From assembly GCA_947462875.1 (NCBI GenBank), contig CANHQJ010000032.1, positions 1 to 34,803 of the forward strand: a stretch of 34,803 nt of DNA, in the 5' to 3' direction. A program made the translations under genes and the position numbers. The DNA is from Verrucomicrobiia bacterium (GTDB lineage: Bacteria; Verrucomicrobiota; Verrucomicrobiia; Verrucomicrobiales; Akkermansiaceae). The first letter of the stretch is position 1. Each line of letters opens with the position of its first letter. A model generated the notes under the pieces. It saw only the letters and a list, made by a program, of their open reading frames with translations, was not told where the DNA came from and did no database searches. Positions 23,021-32,650 of this stretch are shown here, piece by piece.

Positions 23021-24168
23021 AGTTTCATCGGCACCGGTGTGGGAATGCAGGCCTCGGATTCATCGCGGGCGCGGAGCTGAGTCGAGCGATTCACGCACAG
23101 CAACAAGGCCACCGACCAGAGGGAGAACATCAGGTTGGTGCCGCCGTAGCTCACAAAGGGCAGCGGCAGACCGGCGTTGGGAAATTTCCCGACCGTGACG
23201 CTGATATTGATCATGGCGGGGAGCAACAGCATCATCGTCACGCCGATCGCCAGGGCCCGGCCGAAGACATCCGGCGCATTCAAGGCCACAAGAAACCCAC
23301 CGATGCCCAGCGCCACGTAGCACAACACCACGCCCAGCGTGCAGTAGAGCCCGCATTCCTCGCCGATGACAGGAAAGATGAAGTCGGTATGCGCTTCGGG
23401 GAGATAGCCGTGTTTTTCCACGCCATTGCCCAGGCCCACGCCCTCCGGTCCGCCATTGCCAAAGGCCAGCAACGAGCGCCATTGCTGGCGATTGGTGTCC
23501 TGGTATTCCTTGAGATTTTCTTCCAGGTGCATCCAGGCGTCGATCCGCTCGCGGCGGGTCTCATCCTTCATCACCAGGGTGTAGCCGAGGAATCCCGCCA
23601 GACCGATGACAGGAAACAGAAACCGCGCTCTCACGCCCACACAGAAAAACAATGCCGCGCACGCCAGGCCCAGCGCGAATGCCGTATCCACATCCTTCTC
23701 ACACAAAATCAGCAACACCGGCACACCCGCGACAATGCCGGGATAGGCAAAGCCCTTGAACAAAGTCCGCACCTCCGTGGCATAGCGGGCATACCATGCC
23801 GCGAGACCGAGCAAAGTCGTGATCTTGCCGATTTCCGATGCCTGGAACTGCGGCAGTCCGGGAAATTTCACCCATCGTTTCGCGCCATTCACCTCGATGC
23901 CGAAAGGCGGGATGTAGCATAATGCCAATAAAACGACTCCTCCTAAAAAGACCCATGGTGCGAACTTGCGCAAGAGTTCCGGCTTCAGCAGATAAACGAC
24001 CACGCCGCCCACCAGGGCCATCACCAGAATCTTCGCCTGCTTGCTCACCAGCAAATGCGGTTGCTCCATGCCATTCGCCCAGTAGCTCGTGCTCGCGAGC
24101 ATGATCATCCCCAGAGCTACGAGGAGCCCCACGGAAATCAGGATCAAATTGGCGGCGAGTCGCGGCAT
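23017..24168 (-). CDS. ftsW: SEDS-family lipid II glycan polymerase/division protein FtsW
   Basis: A 383-residue membrane protein with about ten helices, the SEDS peptidoglycan glycosyltransferase that works with the division PBP. Signatures are VNGAKRWVKFPGLPQFQASEIGK, CEKDVDTAFALGLA (the conserved Asp region, with VDT in place of the usual LGT), PEAHTDFIFPVIGEECGL and NAGLPLPFVSYGGTNLMFSL. It is last in the dcw run, with its start overlapping the LysM stop by one base (TGATG); a TTG one codon earlier (24171) is open but the ATG is preferred. FtsW rather than RodA is chosen because of the cluster. murG and murC do not follow; instead the gene meets a convergent reductase gene. Confidence 0.92.
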   Translation of the reverse strand: MPRLAANLILISVGLLVALGMIMLASTSYWANGMEQPHLLVSKQAKILVMALVGGVVVYLLKPELLRKFAPWVFLGGVVLLALCYIPPFGIEVNGAKRWVKFPGLPQFQASEIGKITTLLGLAAWYARYATEVRTLFKGFAYPGIVAGVPVLLILCEKDVDTAFALGLACAALFFCVGVRARFLFPVIGLAGFLGYTLVMKDETRRERIDAWMHLEENLKEYQDTNRQQWRSLLAFGNGGPEGVGLGNGVEKHGYLPEAHTDFIFPVIGEECGLYCTLGVVLCYVALGIGGFLVALNAPDVFGRALAIGVTMMLLLPAMINISVTVGKFPNAGLPLPFVSYGGTNLMFSLWSVALLLCVNRSTQLRARDESEACIPTPVPMKL

Positions 24169-24980
24169 CAATGCTGTTGATTGGGAATACGGAGAACCTG
24201 GCCGATTTTAAGCGACTTGTCATTTTTGATGCCATTGCTGCTCATCAGCAGGTCCACGGAAATTTTGTGCGCGCGGGCGATCTGATAGAACGTGTCACCC
24301 TTGCGCACCTTGTAGGTTTTGCCGGAAGCACCGTTTTCCTCGATCACAGGTGTCGCACGCGGTGCCGTTTCCAGATCGAAATTCGGCCGCACGAGAAGCG
24401 CGCGCGGGGATGGCCCATCGGGCTTGCCGCCATCGCGCAGGCGCCGCATTTCCTCCGGCTCCAGCGCCACGATCTCGCGCGGCGGCACACGCAGCACCAG
24501 ACCAGAGCATAAATTCACGTTGTTGTTCGCCGTTCGAAGAGCCTGCTCGCTGATGTTCCATTTGCGTGCGATCGAGAGATACGTATCACCCGCGAGCACC
24601 ATGTGCCTGTCATCGCCGCGCTGGATTTGCGGCAGATCGGTCATGCTGGCCAGTGCCGTGGAACCGAGATTCGGGCGTTCGGTGCTCACCGCCGCCGCCG
24701 CGGCGGCCAATGGTTTCTGCGAGGGAGCTGGTCCGCCGGGATCCTGCGTCAGATTGCGATTTTCAAAATAGCGCTGCGCAAAAAAGCCGGCGATGCCGAT
24801 GACGTGGACCAGGGCGATCACGATCAAAACGCGCCCGACGTTCATGCGCGGAATATCGCCATCGAGGTCAGCGGGATTCGCGGCTGCCGTCGCGGCGGGC
24901 CGCTTGATCTTCGCATGCAGGGTGCGGAACAAGCCCCTTTTCAGAGGTTGGCGTTTCACGGGTAATTCTCGAGGTTTCAT
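24168..24980 (-). CDS. Membrane-anchored protein with two LysM domains
   Basis: A 270-residue protein. A basic cytoplasmic tail (residues 1-45) is followed by one membrane helix (VLIVIALVHVIGIAGFFAQRYF, about 50-71). The first LysM domain covers about 125-170 (HMVLAGDTYLSIARKWNISEQAL, then NLCSGLVLRVP) and the second 223-270 (TYKVRKGDTFYQIARAHKI, SLKIGQVLRIP). LysM binds the N-acetylglucosamine part of peptidoglycan. The gene lies between murD (11 nt upstream) and ftsW (1-nt overlap), where other phyla carry no LysM gene, so it may tether or time the septal synthase. No catalytic domain is seen. Confidence 0.85.
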   Translation of the reverse strand: MKPRELPVKRQPLKRGLFRTLHAKIKRPAATAAANPADLDGDIPRMNVGRVLIVIALVHVIGIAGFFAQRYFENRNLTQDPGGPAPSQKPLAAAAAAVSTERPNLGSTALASMTDLPQIQRGDDRHMVLAGDTYLSIARKWNISEQALRTANNNVNLCSGLVLRVPPREIVALEPEEMRRLRDGGKPDGPSPRALLVRPNFDLETAPRATPVIEENGASGKTYKVRKGDTFYQIARAHKISVDLLMSSNGIKNDKSLKIGQVLRIPNQQH

Positions 24981-24991
24981 ATAGAGTGTTG

Positions 24992-26293
24992 TTAGTGGAG
25001 TTGTTGGACAAGCTGACGGAAGGTATCGCCGCGGTGTTCGTAACCGCGGAATTGATCAAAGGAAGACGTGCCGGGAGAAAAGAGAATCGTGGAGCCACGC
25101 GGGGCAAGCTTGCGTGCGGTGGCGATGGCTTCCTCCAGCGACGCGACGACGGTGGTGGGCACACCTTGCGCCAACACCTTGCCCAGCGGCCCGGCGATTT
25201 GGCCGAAGGTCACCGCGGCGATGGCTTTTTGCTGAAGCAGCGGCACGACGGGGGTGTAGTCGAGGCCTTTTTCCTTGCCGCCGGCGATCAGCACGACGGG
25301 ACGCGTTTGGGAACGCAGGGCGCTTTCCAGCGCATGCAGGTTGGTGGCTTTCGAGTCATTGAGATACTCCACGCCATCGAGCGTGCGCACCAGTTCGCAG
25401 CGGTGCGGCGGCGGCACGTAATCGGCAAAGGCTGCCTTCCAATCGAGCGGTCTCCCGAATTCCGAACACGCCGCCATGGCGGCCATGATGTTTTCGGCAT
25501 TGTGCAGCCCGCGCAGGCAGGTGTCGTGCTCCACGTGCAGCATGGTTTGCCCCGCGTGCTCGATGGTGATGCCATTCGATGTCCAGTCGCTCTCCTCGCT
25601 CTCGGTGGAAAAAGTCACCACCTTTCCCGATAGAGTCGGCAAATTTTCGCCACGGCGCACCACCGCCACAGAATCCGCATCCTGGTTTTCAAAGATACGC
25701 AATTTCGCGTTGTGATAGCTTTCGACAGTTGGGTAGCGATCCATGTGATCCGGCGCGAAGTTCAGCCACACCGCGACGTGAGGCTTGAAGCGATCGATCG
25801 TCTCCAACTGAAAGGAACTCGCTTCTAACGAAATCACTTCCGGCATCGGTTCCTCCATCACCACCTCGGCGAGCGGTTTGCCATAATTGCCGCAGGGCAC
25901 GCAGGAGATGCCATTGACCGTAAAGATGTGGCTGATGATCTCGGTGGTCGTCGTTTTTCCGTTCGTCCCCGTGATGGCAATGGTGAATCCCGGATAATAA
26001 TTCCAAGCGAATTCCATCTCGCCAACGACCTTGCCCGCCTGTTGCGAAAAGGCTCGCACCAGCGGACCGTAGGTGTCGATCCCCGGACTCACGATCAACA
26101 GATCGCAGCGCACCGATGCACCCGTCTCCACGGTGGCACGGGGATGAGTGCTCACGGCATCGGAAAATCCCGTGATCGTTTCCGCCTCATCATACACCGA
26201 TACCGACGCGCCTTCACGCAAGGCCAAGGCCGCGGCCGCGCGACCGCTGCGTCCCGCGCCGAGAATTACGACTGATTTTCCTGTGAGTGTCAT
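24992..26293 (-). CDS. murD: UDP-N-acetylmuramoylalanine--D-glutamate ligase
   Basis: A 433-residue cytoplasmic ligase that adds D-glutamate to UDP-MurNAc-L-Ala with ATP. VVILGAGRSGRAAA opens the UDP-binding domain, GFTIAITGTNGKTTTTEII is the ATP P-loop, ISLEASSFQLETI and WLNFAPDHMDRY hold the metal and carbamylated region, HRCELVRTLDGVEYLNDSKATN is the C-terminal domain start, and AGGKEKGLDYTPV closes the motif set. Length is typical. The ATG overlaps the mraY stop by ATGA. Confidence 0.96.
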   Translation of the reverse strand: MTLTGKSVVILGAGRSGRAAAALALREGASVSVYDEAETITGFSDAVSTHPRATVETGASVRCDLLIVSPGIDTYGPLVRAFSQQAGKVVGEMEFAWNYYPGFTIAITGTNGKTTTTEIISHIFTVNGISCVPCGNYGKPLAEVVMEEPMPEVISLEASSFQLETIDRFKPHVAVWLNFAPDHMDRYPTVESYHNAKLRIFENQDADSVAVVRRGENLPTLSGKVVTFSTESEESDWTSNGITIEHAGQTMLHVEHDTCLRGLHNAENIMAAMAACSEFGRPLDWKAAFADYVPPPHRCELVRTLDGVEYLNDSKATNLHALESALRSQTRPVVLIAGGKEKGLDYTPVVPLLQQKAIAAVTFGQIAGPLGKVLAQGVPTTVVASLEEAIATARKLAPRGSTILFSPGTSSFDQFRGYEHRGDTFRQLVQQLH

Positions 26294-27483
26294 CGGATTT
26301 TCAAAAGGGCTAAACCAAACAAAGCGAGCATCAGCGAGAGCAACCAGAAGCGGATGATCACCTGGCTCTCATGCCAACCGCCCAGCTCGAAGTGATGGTG
26401 GATCGGCGACATGCGGAAGATGCGTTTTTTTCTCGTCTTGAAACTCGCCACTTGCAGGATCACGGACATCGCCTCCATCACAAAAACCCCGCCGATGATG
26501 ACCAGCAGCAGCTCCTGCTTCGTCGCGATCGCCGCCGAGCCGAGCGCGCCACCGATCGCCAGAGATCCGGTATCGCCCATGAAGACTTTCGCCGGGTGGC
26601 AGTTGAACCACAGGAAACCCAGCCCCGCGCCGACCAGCGCCATGAGAAACACCGCGAGCTCGCCGATGTACTGGTTGTGCGGAATCACCAGATAATCCGT
26701 GGCGAGGAAAAAATGCCCCGCCAGGTACGCCAGCATCGAGTAGGCCAGCGCCGTGGTGATGGTGCAGCCGGTGGCGAGCCCATCGAGACCATCCGTCAGG
26801 TTCACGGCATTCGAGCAGCCGATGATGATCAGCGCGAAAAACGGGATGATCAACCAACCGAGATGGAAAAGAGGCGTTTTGAAAAGCGGGAAACAAATGG
26901 CGTCAATGCCGATCATTTCCTTGCCTAACTGAAATCCGTGCGACGCATCGCCGAAGCCGGAAATTTCCTTTTTGAAATAAAGGAAGCAGGCGGCGATCAG
27001 GGCGATGATCAATTGCCAGAACAGTTTTTGCCGGCTGCTGAGACCATCGGATTTTTTCTCCTTCACCTTCTTGTAGTCATCGCAGAAACCTAACAACCCG
27101 CAGGCGCCCATGGTGCAGGCGCAAACCGCGACAAACGGGTTGAGCGGATTGGCGCAGAGCAGAGTCGCCAGCAGCACCGAACCCAGGATCATCACGCCGC
27201 CCATCGTGGGAGTGCCGATTTTTCCGCCGTGCAGCTCTGCCAGCTTGTGCACCTCCGCCGCCGTGCGGATCGGTTGGCCGAGCTTCAACGAGATCAATTT
27301 CCGGATCACGCGCGGTCCTATCATCAGGCTGATGCTGAACGCCAGCAAGCAGGCCACGGCCGCGCGGAAGGTGATGTAGCGGAACAAATTCAGCGCGTCG
27401 AAGGTATGCGCCCAGCCAAGATCACCGCTGGCTTTTTCCGCCTCGTGCGCCTCTTTCCAAAATTGATAGATCCAGTATAACAT
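26290..27483 (-). CDS. mraY: Phospho-N-acetylmuramoyl-pentapeptide transferase
   Basis: A 397-residue integral membrane enzyme of about ten helices that joins UDP-MurNAc-pentapeptide to undecaprenyl phosphate, forming lipid I. Diagnostic motifs are GTPTMGGVMIL, GFCDDYKKVKEKKSDGLS (catalytic Asp pair), NAVNLTDGLDGLATG, FMGDTGSLAIGGALG and SPIHHHFELGGWHE. The length slightly exceeds the 360 residues of E. coli MraY because of a longer N-terminal part. The start shares one base with the murF stop (TGATG); its stop overlaps murD. Confidence 0.97.
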   Translation of the reverse strand: MLYWIYQFWKEAHEAEKASGDLGWAHTFDALNLFRYITFRAAVACLLAFSISLMIGPRVIRKLISLKLGQPIRTAAEVHKLAELHGGKIGTPTMGGVMILGSVLLATLLCANPLNPFVAVCACTMGACGLLGFCDDYKKVKEKKSDGLSSRQKLFWQLIIALIAACFLYFKKEISGFGDASHGFQLGKEMIGIDAICFPLFKTPLFHLGWLIIPFFALIIIGCSNAVNLTDGLDGLATGCTITTALAYSMLAYLAGHFFLATDYLVIPHNQYIGELAVFLMALVGAGLGFLWFNCHPAKVFMGDTGSLAIGGALGSAAIATKQELLLVIIGGVFVMEAMSVILQVASFKTRKKRIFRMSPIHHHFELGGWHESQVIIRFWLLSLMLALFGLALLKIR

Positions 27484-28841
27484 CAGTCGTTGGGGAAAAC
27501 TTGTTTCATCACGCGCTCCATCGCGGCGGTTCGGCTGCCTTTGAAAAACACCACATCGCCTGCCTGCAACCGCGCGGTGAGGAAGGCGGCCGCTTCTTCC
27601 TGTGTGGCGAAATGCAGGGCTGTGGGTCCCGCGTGCCGCGAGATGAGATCGGCATCCTCACCCACGGTGATCGTTTGCAAGGACAAGCGCGCCGCGCACT
27701 CGCCGACCCGCTGTCCGCCTTCCGCGGCGTGTTCACCGAGCTCGCCCATGCGGCCGAGCACGGCGTAGCGTTTGCCGCTCGCTGCCTCGCGGGCGAGGGT
27801 TTCCAGGCCGGCGATCATCGACTCGGGATTCGCATTGTAGGTGTCGTCAAAAACGGTGATGCCGCGACTGACAAAACGGCGCAAGCGTCCGGTGGTCAGG
27901 CTGGCCTGGCCGAGACCGCGCGCGATTTGATCGACGGAGAGTCCGCACAAGTATCCTGCCGCCGCCGCCAGCAGCGCGTTCGCCACCATGTGCCGTCCGG
28001 CGACGGGCAGATCGACTTTCGCCGAGGCCTTGCCGCAGACCAACAGGAATTTCATGTGCCCCGCTTCCTCGCGCACATCCGTGGCGCGCACGACATCGTT
28101 TTCGCCACCGGTGCTCATGAAGCGCGCGCGCGTGAGGCTGCGGATCAGGGGCAGAAAGTCACAATCGTGAGGCACGATGAGCGTCTCGTTTTCCGTGAGC
28201 CTGGCCGCGATGGAGGCTTTTTCCCGCGCGATGTTTTCGCGTGTGCCGAGAAACTCGATGTGACTGGAGCCGATGTTGGTGATGATGCAGATTTGCGGCC
28301 TGGCGATGGCGGCGAGTGGTGCGATTTCGCCGGCATGGTTCATGCCCATCTCGTAGACGGCGGCCTGATGCGACTCGCGCGTTTCCAGCACCGTGAGCGG
28401 CAGGCCGATGTGATTGTTCAGGTTCCCGCGCGTGGCACAGGTGGAAAATTTCTGCGAAAGCACCGCGGCGGTGAAATCCTTGGTGCTGGTTTTTCCGTTA
28501 GATCCTGTCAGGCCAATCACATGCAAGTCGAGCTGCGCGCGCCACCAGGCGGCGAGCTGTTGCAGTGCGGCGAGGGTGTCATCGACCAACAACACCGCGC
28601 CGCCGTGGATCATCGCGCCCGACCACTGCGAAACCACGACAACGGCGGCACCTTGTTGCAGAGCTTGTTCGGCAAAGGCATTGGCATCGAAATTTTCTCC
28701 CTTGAGCGCGAAGAACACACACCCTGCCACCAGCTTGCGCGTGTCCGTGCAAACGCCCGCATGCGCCCAAGCGGCCGCGTCACCGGCGACCAATGTCGCG
28801 CCGATGAGGGCCGTGAGTTCTTGTGCGGTGAGGGCTTTCAT
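27483..28841 (-). CDS. murF: UDP-N-acetylmuramoyl-tripeptide--D-alanyl-D-alanine ligase
   Basis: A 452-residue cytoplasmic ligase that completes the pentapeptide by adding D-Ala-D-Ala. The N-terminal domain has DTRKLVAGCVFFALKGENFD, the P-loop is VIGLTGSNGKTSTKDF, and YEMGMNHAGEIAPLAAIARP, NIGSSHIEFLGTRENIA and FDDTYNANPESMIAGLETL are MurF-specific. The C-terminus ends VFFKGSRTAAMERV, the usual MurF finish. Three bases separate it from murE. ddl, which makes the D-Ala-D-Ala substrate, is not in the window. Confidence 0.96.
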   Translation of the reverse strand: MKALTAQELTALIGATLVAGDAAAWAHAGVCTDTRKLVAGCVFFALKGENFDANAFAEQALQQGAAVVVVSQWSGAMIHGGAVLLVDDTLAALQQLAAWWRAQLDLHVIGLTGSNGKTSTKDFTAAVLSQKFSTCATRGNLNNHIGLPLTVLETRESHQAAVYEMGMNHAGEIAPLAAIARPQICIITNIGSSHIEFLGTRENIAREKASIAARLTENETLIVPHDCDFLPLIRSLTRARFMSTGGENDVVRATDVREEAGHMKFLLVCGKASAKVDLPVAGRHMVANALLAAAAGYLCGLSVDQIARGLGQASLTTGRLRRFVSRGITVFDDTYNANPESMIAGLETLAREAASGKRYAVLGRMGELGEHAAEGGQRVGECAARLSLQTITVGEDADLISRHAGPTALHFATQEEAAAFLTARLQAGDVVFFKGSRTAAMERVMKQVFPND

Positions 28842-28844
28842 GGC

Positions 28845-30392
28845 TTAGGGATCTTTGCGGCGGGGCTTGTGCGTTTTGCGCGGCGGCAGGGATTCGCGGA
28901 ATTTCGCGGCGGCCACCACGCGATCGCGCAGGGCGATGGTGGCTTCTTTTTTGTCGTCGAAGTCGATCGTGCGATCGGCGAATTGCTGATACGTCTCGTG
29001 CCCTTTGCCCGCGATGAGCACGATGTCTCCCGCACGCGTGGCGGCGATGGTATCGTGAATCGCTTTGGCGCGATCGACAATCGTGACGTGGTGCGTGCCT
29101 CCCATGCCGGAAACGATTTCGCGGATGATGGTTTCGGGATTTTCACTGCGCGGATTGTCGGAGGTGACAACGCAGAAATCGCTGAGCCGGGCGGCGACCT
29201 CGCCCATGAGCGGGCGTTTGCGTTTGTCGCGATCACCGCCGCAGCCGAAGATGGTGAGCAGACGCCCCGGCTCCAACTCACGGAGCGTGCGGCAGGCATT
29301 TTCCAGCGCATCGGGCGTGTGTGCGTAATCGACAAACACCGTCGCGCCGCCGGCATTGCCGACATTTTCCATGCGTCCCGGCACCTGAGTCGCGTTGGCC
29401 ATGAGCGGCACGGAATCGCGCAGGGGAATGTCGCAAGCCGCCGCCGCCGCCAGCACGCCGGCGATATTATAGGCATTGAAGCGTCCGATCAATGGCGCAC
29501 GCACCAGGAACTGGCGGCCTTTGTGATTGAGCTCGAACTCCATGCCGCGCGCCGTTTGCCGCATGTTGTTCATGCGATAGTCACAGTGCACGCCGAAGCC
29601 GAAGGTCCACACCGGCAGCTTGCCCTTGAGCGAGTCCGCCAACTCCGCGCCGTAGGGATCATCGAGATTGATGATGGCGACCGGTTTTTTCCCTAACGGA
29701 TTCGCCGCCACGGCATCGAACCACGCTTTTTTCGCGGCGAAATAATTTTCCATGGTGCCATGGTAATCGAGGTGATCCTGCGTGAGGTTCGTAAAAATAC
29801 ACGCATCGAAGGGAATGCCGGTGACGCGGTGCTGATGGATACCGTGCGAGGAAACTTCCATCGCCACGCCACGGCAGGCGTGATCCGCCATGCGGCGCAG
29901 GATGCCTTGCAGTTCGATGGGTCCGGGCGTGGTGCTGGAGGCGGTCTCCACCGTTTCCCCGTCATCGATGCGCACCGTGCCGAGCATGCCGGCGCGGTGC
30001 CAGATCTGCTTCATCAGGTAGTGTATCAGAAACGCGGTGGTGGTCTTGCCATTGGTGCCGGTGACGCCGCAGAGTTTCATTCCCGCCGCAGGATTTCCGG
30101 CAAGGGCCACGGCGCATTGGGCGAGTGCGTGGCGGGCATCGGACACATGGATCCAGGTCATCGCGTTGCCGAGATCGGCGGGCGGTGCTTTTTCCGAAAC
30201 CACGGCCGCCGCTCCTGCCGCGAGGGCTTTCATCGCGTAGTCATTGCCATCGGCGCTGCTGCCTTTCAATGCCACGAACACGACGCCCGCCTTCGCCTGA
30301 CGCGAGTCATCCGTGACCGCGGCAATGTCGAGATCCGTGGGGCCGGAGACCACGGGGCGTAGGAAGAGGGAGATGAGATCGGAAAGTTTCAT
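28845..30392 (-). CDS. murE: UDP-MurNAc-L-alanyl-D-glutamate--meso-diaminopimelate ligase
   Basis: A 515-residue cytoplasmic ligase that adds the third residue of the stem peptide. The N-terminal domain has TDDSRQAKAGVVFVALKGSSADG, the P-loop is KLCGVTGTNGKTTTAFLI, and METSSHGI-type residues appear as MEVSSHGIHQHRV, followed by FTNLTQDHLDYHGTMENYFAAK. TSDNPRSENPE, near residue 412, holds the DNPR motif found in meso-diaminopimelate-adding enzymes, in contrast to Lys-adding ones. The peptidoglycan of this organism is therefore predicted to contain meso-DAP. Its start overlaps the PBP stop (ATGA). Confidence 0.96.
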   Translation of the reverse strand: MKLSDLISLFLRPVVSGPTDLDIAAVTDDSRQAKAGVVFVALKGSSADGNDYAMKALAAGAAAVVSEKAPPADLGNAMTWIHVSDARHALAQCAVALAGNPAAGMKLCGVTGTNGKTTTAFLIHYLMKQIWHRAGMLGTVRIDDGETVETASSTTPGPIELQGILRRMADHACRGVAMEVSSHGIHQHRVTGIPFDACIFTNLTQDHLDYHGTMENYFAAKKAWFDAVAANPLGKKPVAIINLDDPYGAELADSLKGKLPVWTFGFGVHCDYRMNNMRQTARGMEFELNHKGRQFLVRAPLIGRFNAYNIAGVLAAAAACDIPLRDSVPLMANATQVPGRMENVGNAGGATVFVDYAHTPDALENACRTLRELEPGRLLTIFGCGGDRDKRKRPLMGEVAARLSDFCVVTSDNPRSENPETIIREIVSGMGGTHHVTIVDRAKAIHDTIAATRAGDIVLIAGKGHETYQQFADRTIDFDDKKEATIALRDRVVAAAKFRESLPPRKTHKPRRKDP

Positions 30393-32305
30393 TGATTGGC
30401 AACGGAAGTGGGAATCGGCTCGGTGGGCGTGAGGTGCATGTGCTGGGCGATGCGTGCGGACGCTTTCGCGAAAATCGGTGCGGCGATGGTGCCGCCGTAA
30501 CGCGAGACCTTGGTGGTTTGCGGGTCATCGATGACCACCACGCAGACGAAAGCGGGATCCTTCGCGGGCATCATGCCGGCGAAGGAAACGGTGTAGCGGG
30601 TCTTGAAGTATTTTTTCGTTTCGACGTTGTATTTCTGCGCCGTTCCCGTCTTGCCCGCCACCTCGTATCCGGGCACGGCGGCCTGGAGCGCGGTGCCTTC
30701 CTTGGTGACCACGGAAGTCAGGCACTGGCGCAGCTTTGCGGCGGCATCCGCGCTGATGACCTGGCGCACGACCTCCGGCTGCATCCTTTCGATCGGCGTG
30801 CCGTCGTTGGCGATCACGGCTTGCAAGAGTTGTGGCTTGAGCAGCTTGCCGCCATTGGCAACCGCCGAATAGGCACAGGCCACTTGCAGGGGCGTGACGT
30901 TGACCGCGTAGCCGAAGGTCATGCTGGAGAAAGTGGTCGGGTTGTCCGTTTCGCGGAAATAGCCCTTGACCTCGCCACTGAGCGGCACATCCGTTTTCGC
31001 ACCGAAACCAAAGGCGCGCACGTAATCATAAAACCGCTGCATGCCGAGCTGCGAGGCGATTTTGTAAATGCCGATGTTGCTCGATTTCCCCATCACCCAT
31101 TCCGCAGACAGCGTGCCGTACGGGTGATGATCCTTCAGTTCCAGAGTGCCTTGTTTGTAAAAACCGTTGTGACAATAAATCGACGTGTTAGGCGTGATGA
31201 GTTTCTCATTCAAGGCACCAGCGGCGGCAATCATCTTGAACGTGGAGCCGGGCTCATAGACCATTTGCGTCGCGAAATTGATACCGTTCGTCGCGATGTT
31301 ATCGAGCGTGTTGAGATGGAACGAAGGATAATTCGCCATGCCGAGAATGCCGCCGGTATGAGGGTCCATCACGATCACGCAACCGCGTGGCGCCTCATGC
31401 TCGCGAATGCCGGCGATGAGTTCCTCCTGGATGATGTTCTGGATTTCCATGTCCAGGGTGAGCTGCACGTTCATGCCGGAGCGCGGCGGCAGTGTCACGC
31501 TCGGTTCCGGGGTGATGAGCAAGCCGCGCGCATTGGTGACGCTGGTGCGGTGGCCGTCTTTCCCCGCGAGAATCGGCTCAAGGGCTTTTTCCACACCGAA
31601 GGCACCCACTTCCTTGTCGTAACTGTAGTTGCCCTTGGTGATTTCCTTGATGATGGTATAGCCGACCACATGACTGGCCAGCTCCGGGGAAGCGTAGCGG
31701 CGGCGCGCGGATTTCTCGATGCTGAATCCCTGGATCTTATGGTCATCGATCACGCTCTGCACGCGATCGAAGGTTTCCTCTTCCATGTTGCGCTCGATGA
31801 CGAACCACATGCTCTTGGGATTGTTATCGATGCGCTCGCGCAACTCCTCGCGCTTCAGGCGCAGCGCGGGAGCGAGGTGGCCGATGGCGTAGGCGATATG
31901 TTTCTGCACGAGAAGTTTTTCATCCTGCGTGCGCAGGATTTTTTTCACCAAAGGCCGGAGCTTGTGGCGCTTCGCTTGCTCGGTGAGATTGGTCCAGCCG
32001 GGCTCCACGCTCAGTTCATCCCAGGCGAGAGCGTAGGCGGCGAGCTCGGGATTGTTCAGGGCGTAGCGATCCACGCGGAGCTTGGCCAGTGTGACACTGC
32101 GCGCGATCAGCTCGTCATTGCGATCGAGTATGTGCCCGCGCCCGCCGGGCAGGTACGTCATGGTCGTGTTGAAATTCTGCTCGGCTTCCTGGTAGCGTTT
32201 GCGATTGAAGTACTGGATATCCATCAAGCGCAAGGCAAGCGCACTGAAGCCTGCAACGATGAGCAGGAACAGCAGGGTGCAGCGGCTGTGAAAGGAACGA
32301 ATCAT
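30389..32305 (-). CDS. ftsI: Division-type class B penicillin-binding protein (FtsI/PBP3-like)
   Basis: A 638-residue transpeptidase that cross-links septal peptidoglycan and pairs with FtsW. One membrane helix near the start (LLFLLIVAGFSALALRLM) anchors it. GGRGHILDRNDELIA is the class B opening, HVVGYTIIKE and GAFGVEKALEPIL the pedestal region. The catalytic SxxK is in EPGSTFKMIAAAG (about residue 350), SxN in GKSSNIGIYK (about 408) and KTG in VAGKTGTAQKY (about 551). No C-terminal PASTA domain is present. It starts 3 nt after the FtsL-like stop. Somewhat longer than E. coli FtsI because of an insert around 100-150. Confidence 0.94.
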   Translation of the reverse strand: MIRSFHSRCTLLFLLIVAGFSALALRLMDIQYFNRKRYQEAEQNFNTTMTYLPGGRGHILDRNDELIARSVTLAKLRVDRYALNNPELAAYALAWDELSVEPGWTNLTEQAKRHKLRPLVKKILRTQDEKLLVQKHIAYAIGHLAPALRLKREELRERIDNNPKSMWFVIERNMEEETFDRVQSVIDDHKIQGFSIEKSARRRYASPELASHVVGYTIIKEITKGNYSYDKEVGAFGVEKALEPILAGKDGHRTSVTNARGLLITPEPSVTLPPRSGMNVQLTLDMEIQNIIQEELIAGIREHEAPRGCVIVMDPHTGGILGMANYPSFHLNTLDNIATNGINFATQMVYEPGSTFKMIAAAGALNEKLITPNTSIYCHNGFYKQGTLELKDHHPYGTLSAEWVMGKSSNIGIYKIASQLGMQRFYDYVRAFGFGAKTDVPLSGEVKGYFRETDNPTTFSSMTFGYAVNVTPLQVACAYSAVANGGKLLKPQLLQAVIANDGTPIERMQPEVVRQVISADAAAKLRQCLTSVVTKEGTALQAAVPGYEVAGKTGTAQKYNVETKKYFKTRYTVSFAGMMPAKDPAFVCVVVIDDPQTTKVSRYGGTIAAPIFAKASARIAQHMHLTPTEPIPTSVANQ

Positions 32306-32308
32306 CAG

Positions 32309-32650
32309 TTAGGGACGCAGGGCTTGCTGCGAGACGGCGGGGTTTTTGGCGCGGATCACCTGGATGCGGTTGGAAGGCGTGGAAATCAGATCGCTGCCAT
32401 TGCGCTCCAGTTTTTCGCGCAAGTCATAGCGGGCGAGCTGGCGATCGATTTCGGCCTGGATGCTGGGAATGTCATCCTGCACCAGCGAGGCGATGCGTTT
32501 TTCCGTGGCCTCGATCTCGCGGGCGGTCTGGATTTGCAAATTCCGATAGGTCACATAGGTCACGGCGCCGGTGGTCACGATGGCCACGGCGATGAAAAAA
32601 CTGATCCAGAAAAATGTGTTCGATCGGTGCGTGGTGCGGGTCTGGTTCAT
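32309..32650 (-). CDS. FtsL-like bitopic division protein
   Basis: A 113-residue protein with a short cytoplasmic N-terminus (RTTHRSNTFFW), one membrane helix (ISFFIAVAIVTTGAVTYVTY, about 15-35) and a coiled-coil (LQIQTAREIEATEKRIASLVQDDIPSIQAEIDRQ region, about 38-75). Size, topology and place between rsmH and the PBP gene are those of ftsL, whose sequence is poorly conserved. FtsL would activate FtsW-PBP in the divisome. The start overlaps the rsmH stop by ATGA. Assigned by position and topology more than by sequence. Confidence 0.8.
   Translation of the reverse strand: MNQTRTTHRSNTFFWISFFIAVAIVTTGAVTYVTYRNLQIQTAREIEATEKRIASLVQDDIPSIQAEIDRQLARYDLREKLERNGSDLISTPSNRIQVIRAKNPAVSQQALRP

Noticed and set aside
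27501-29696. Plus-strand open frame of 731 codons opposite murF and murE
   Set aside because: Antisense shadow of two clearly identified genes.
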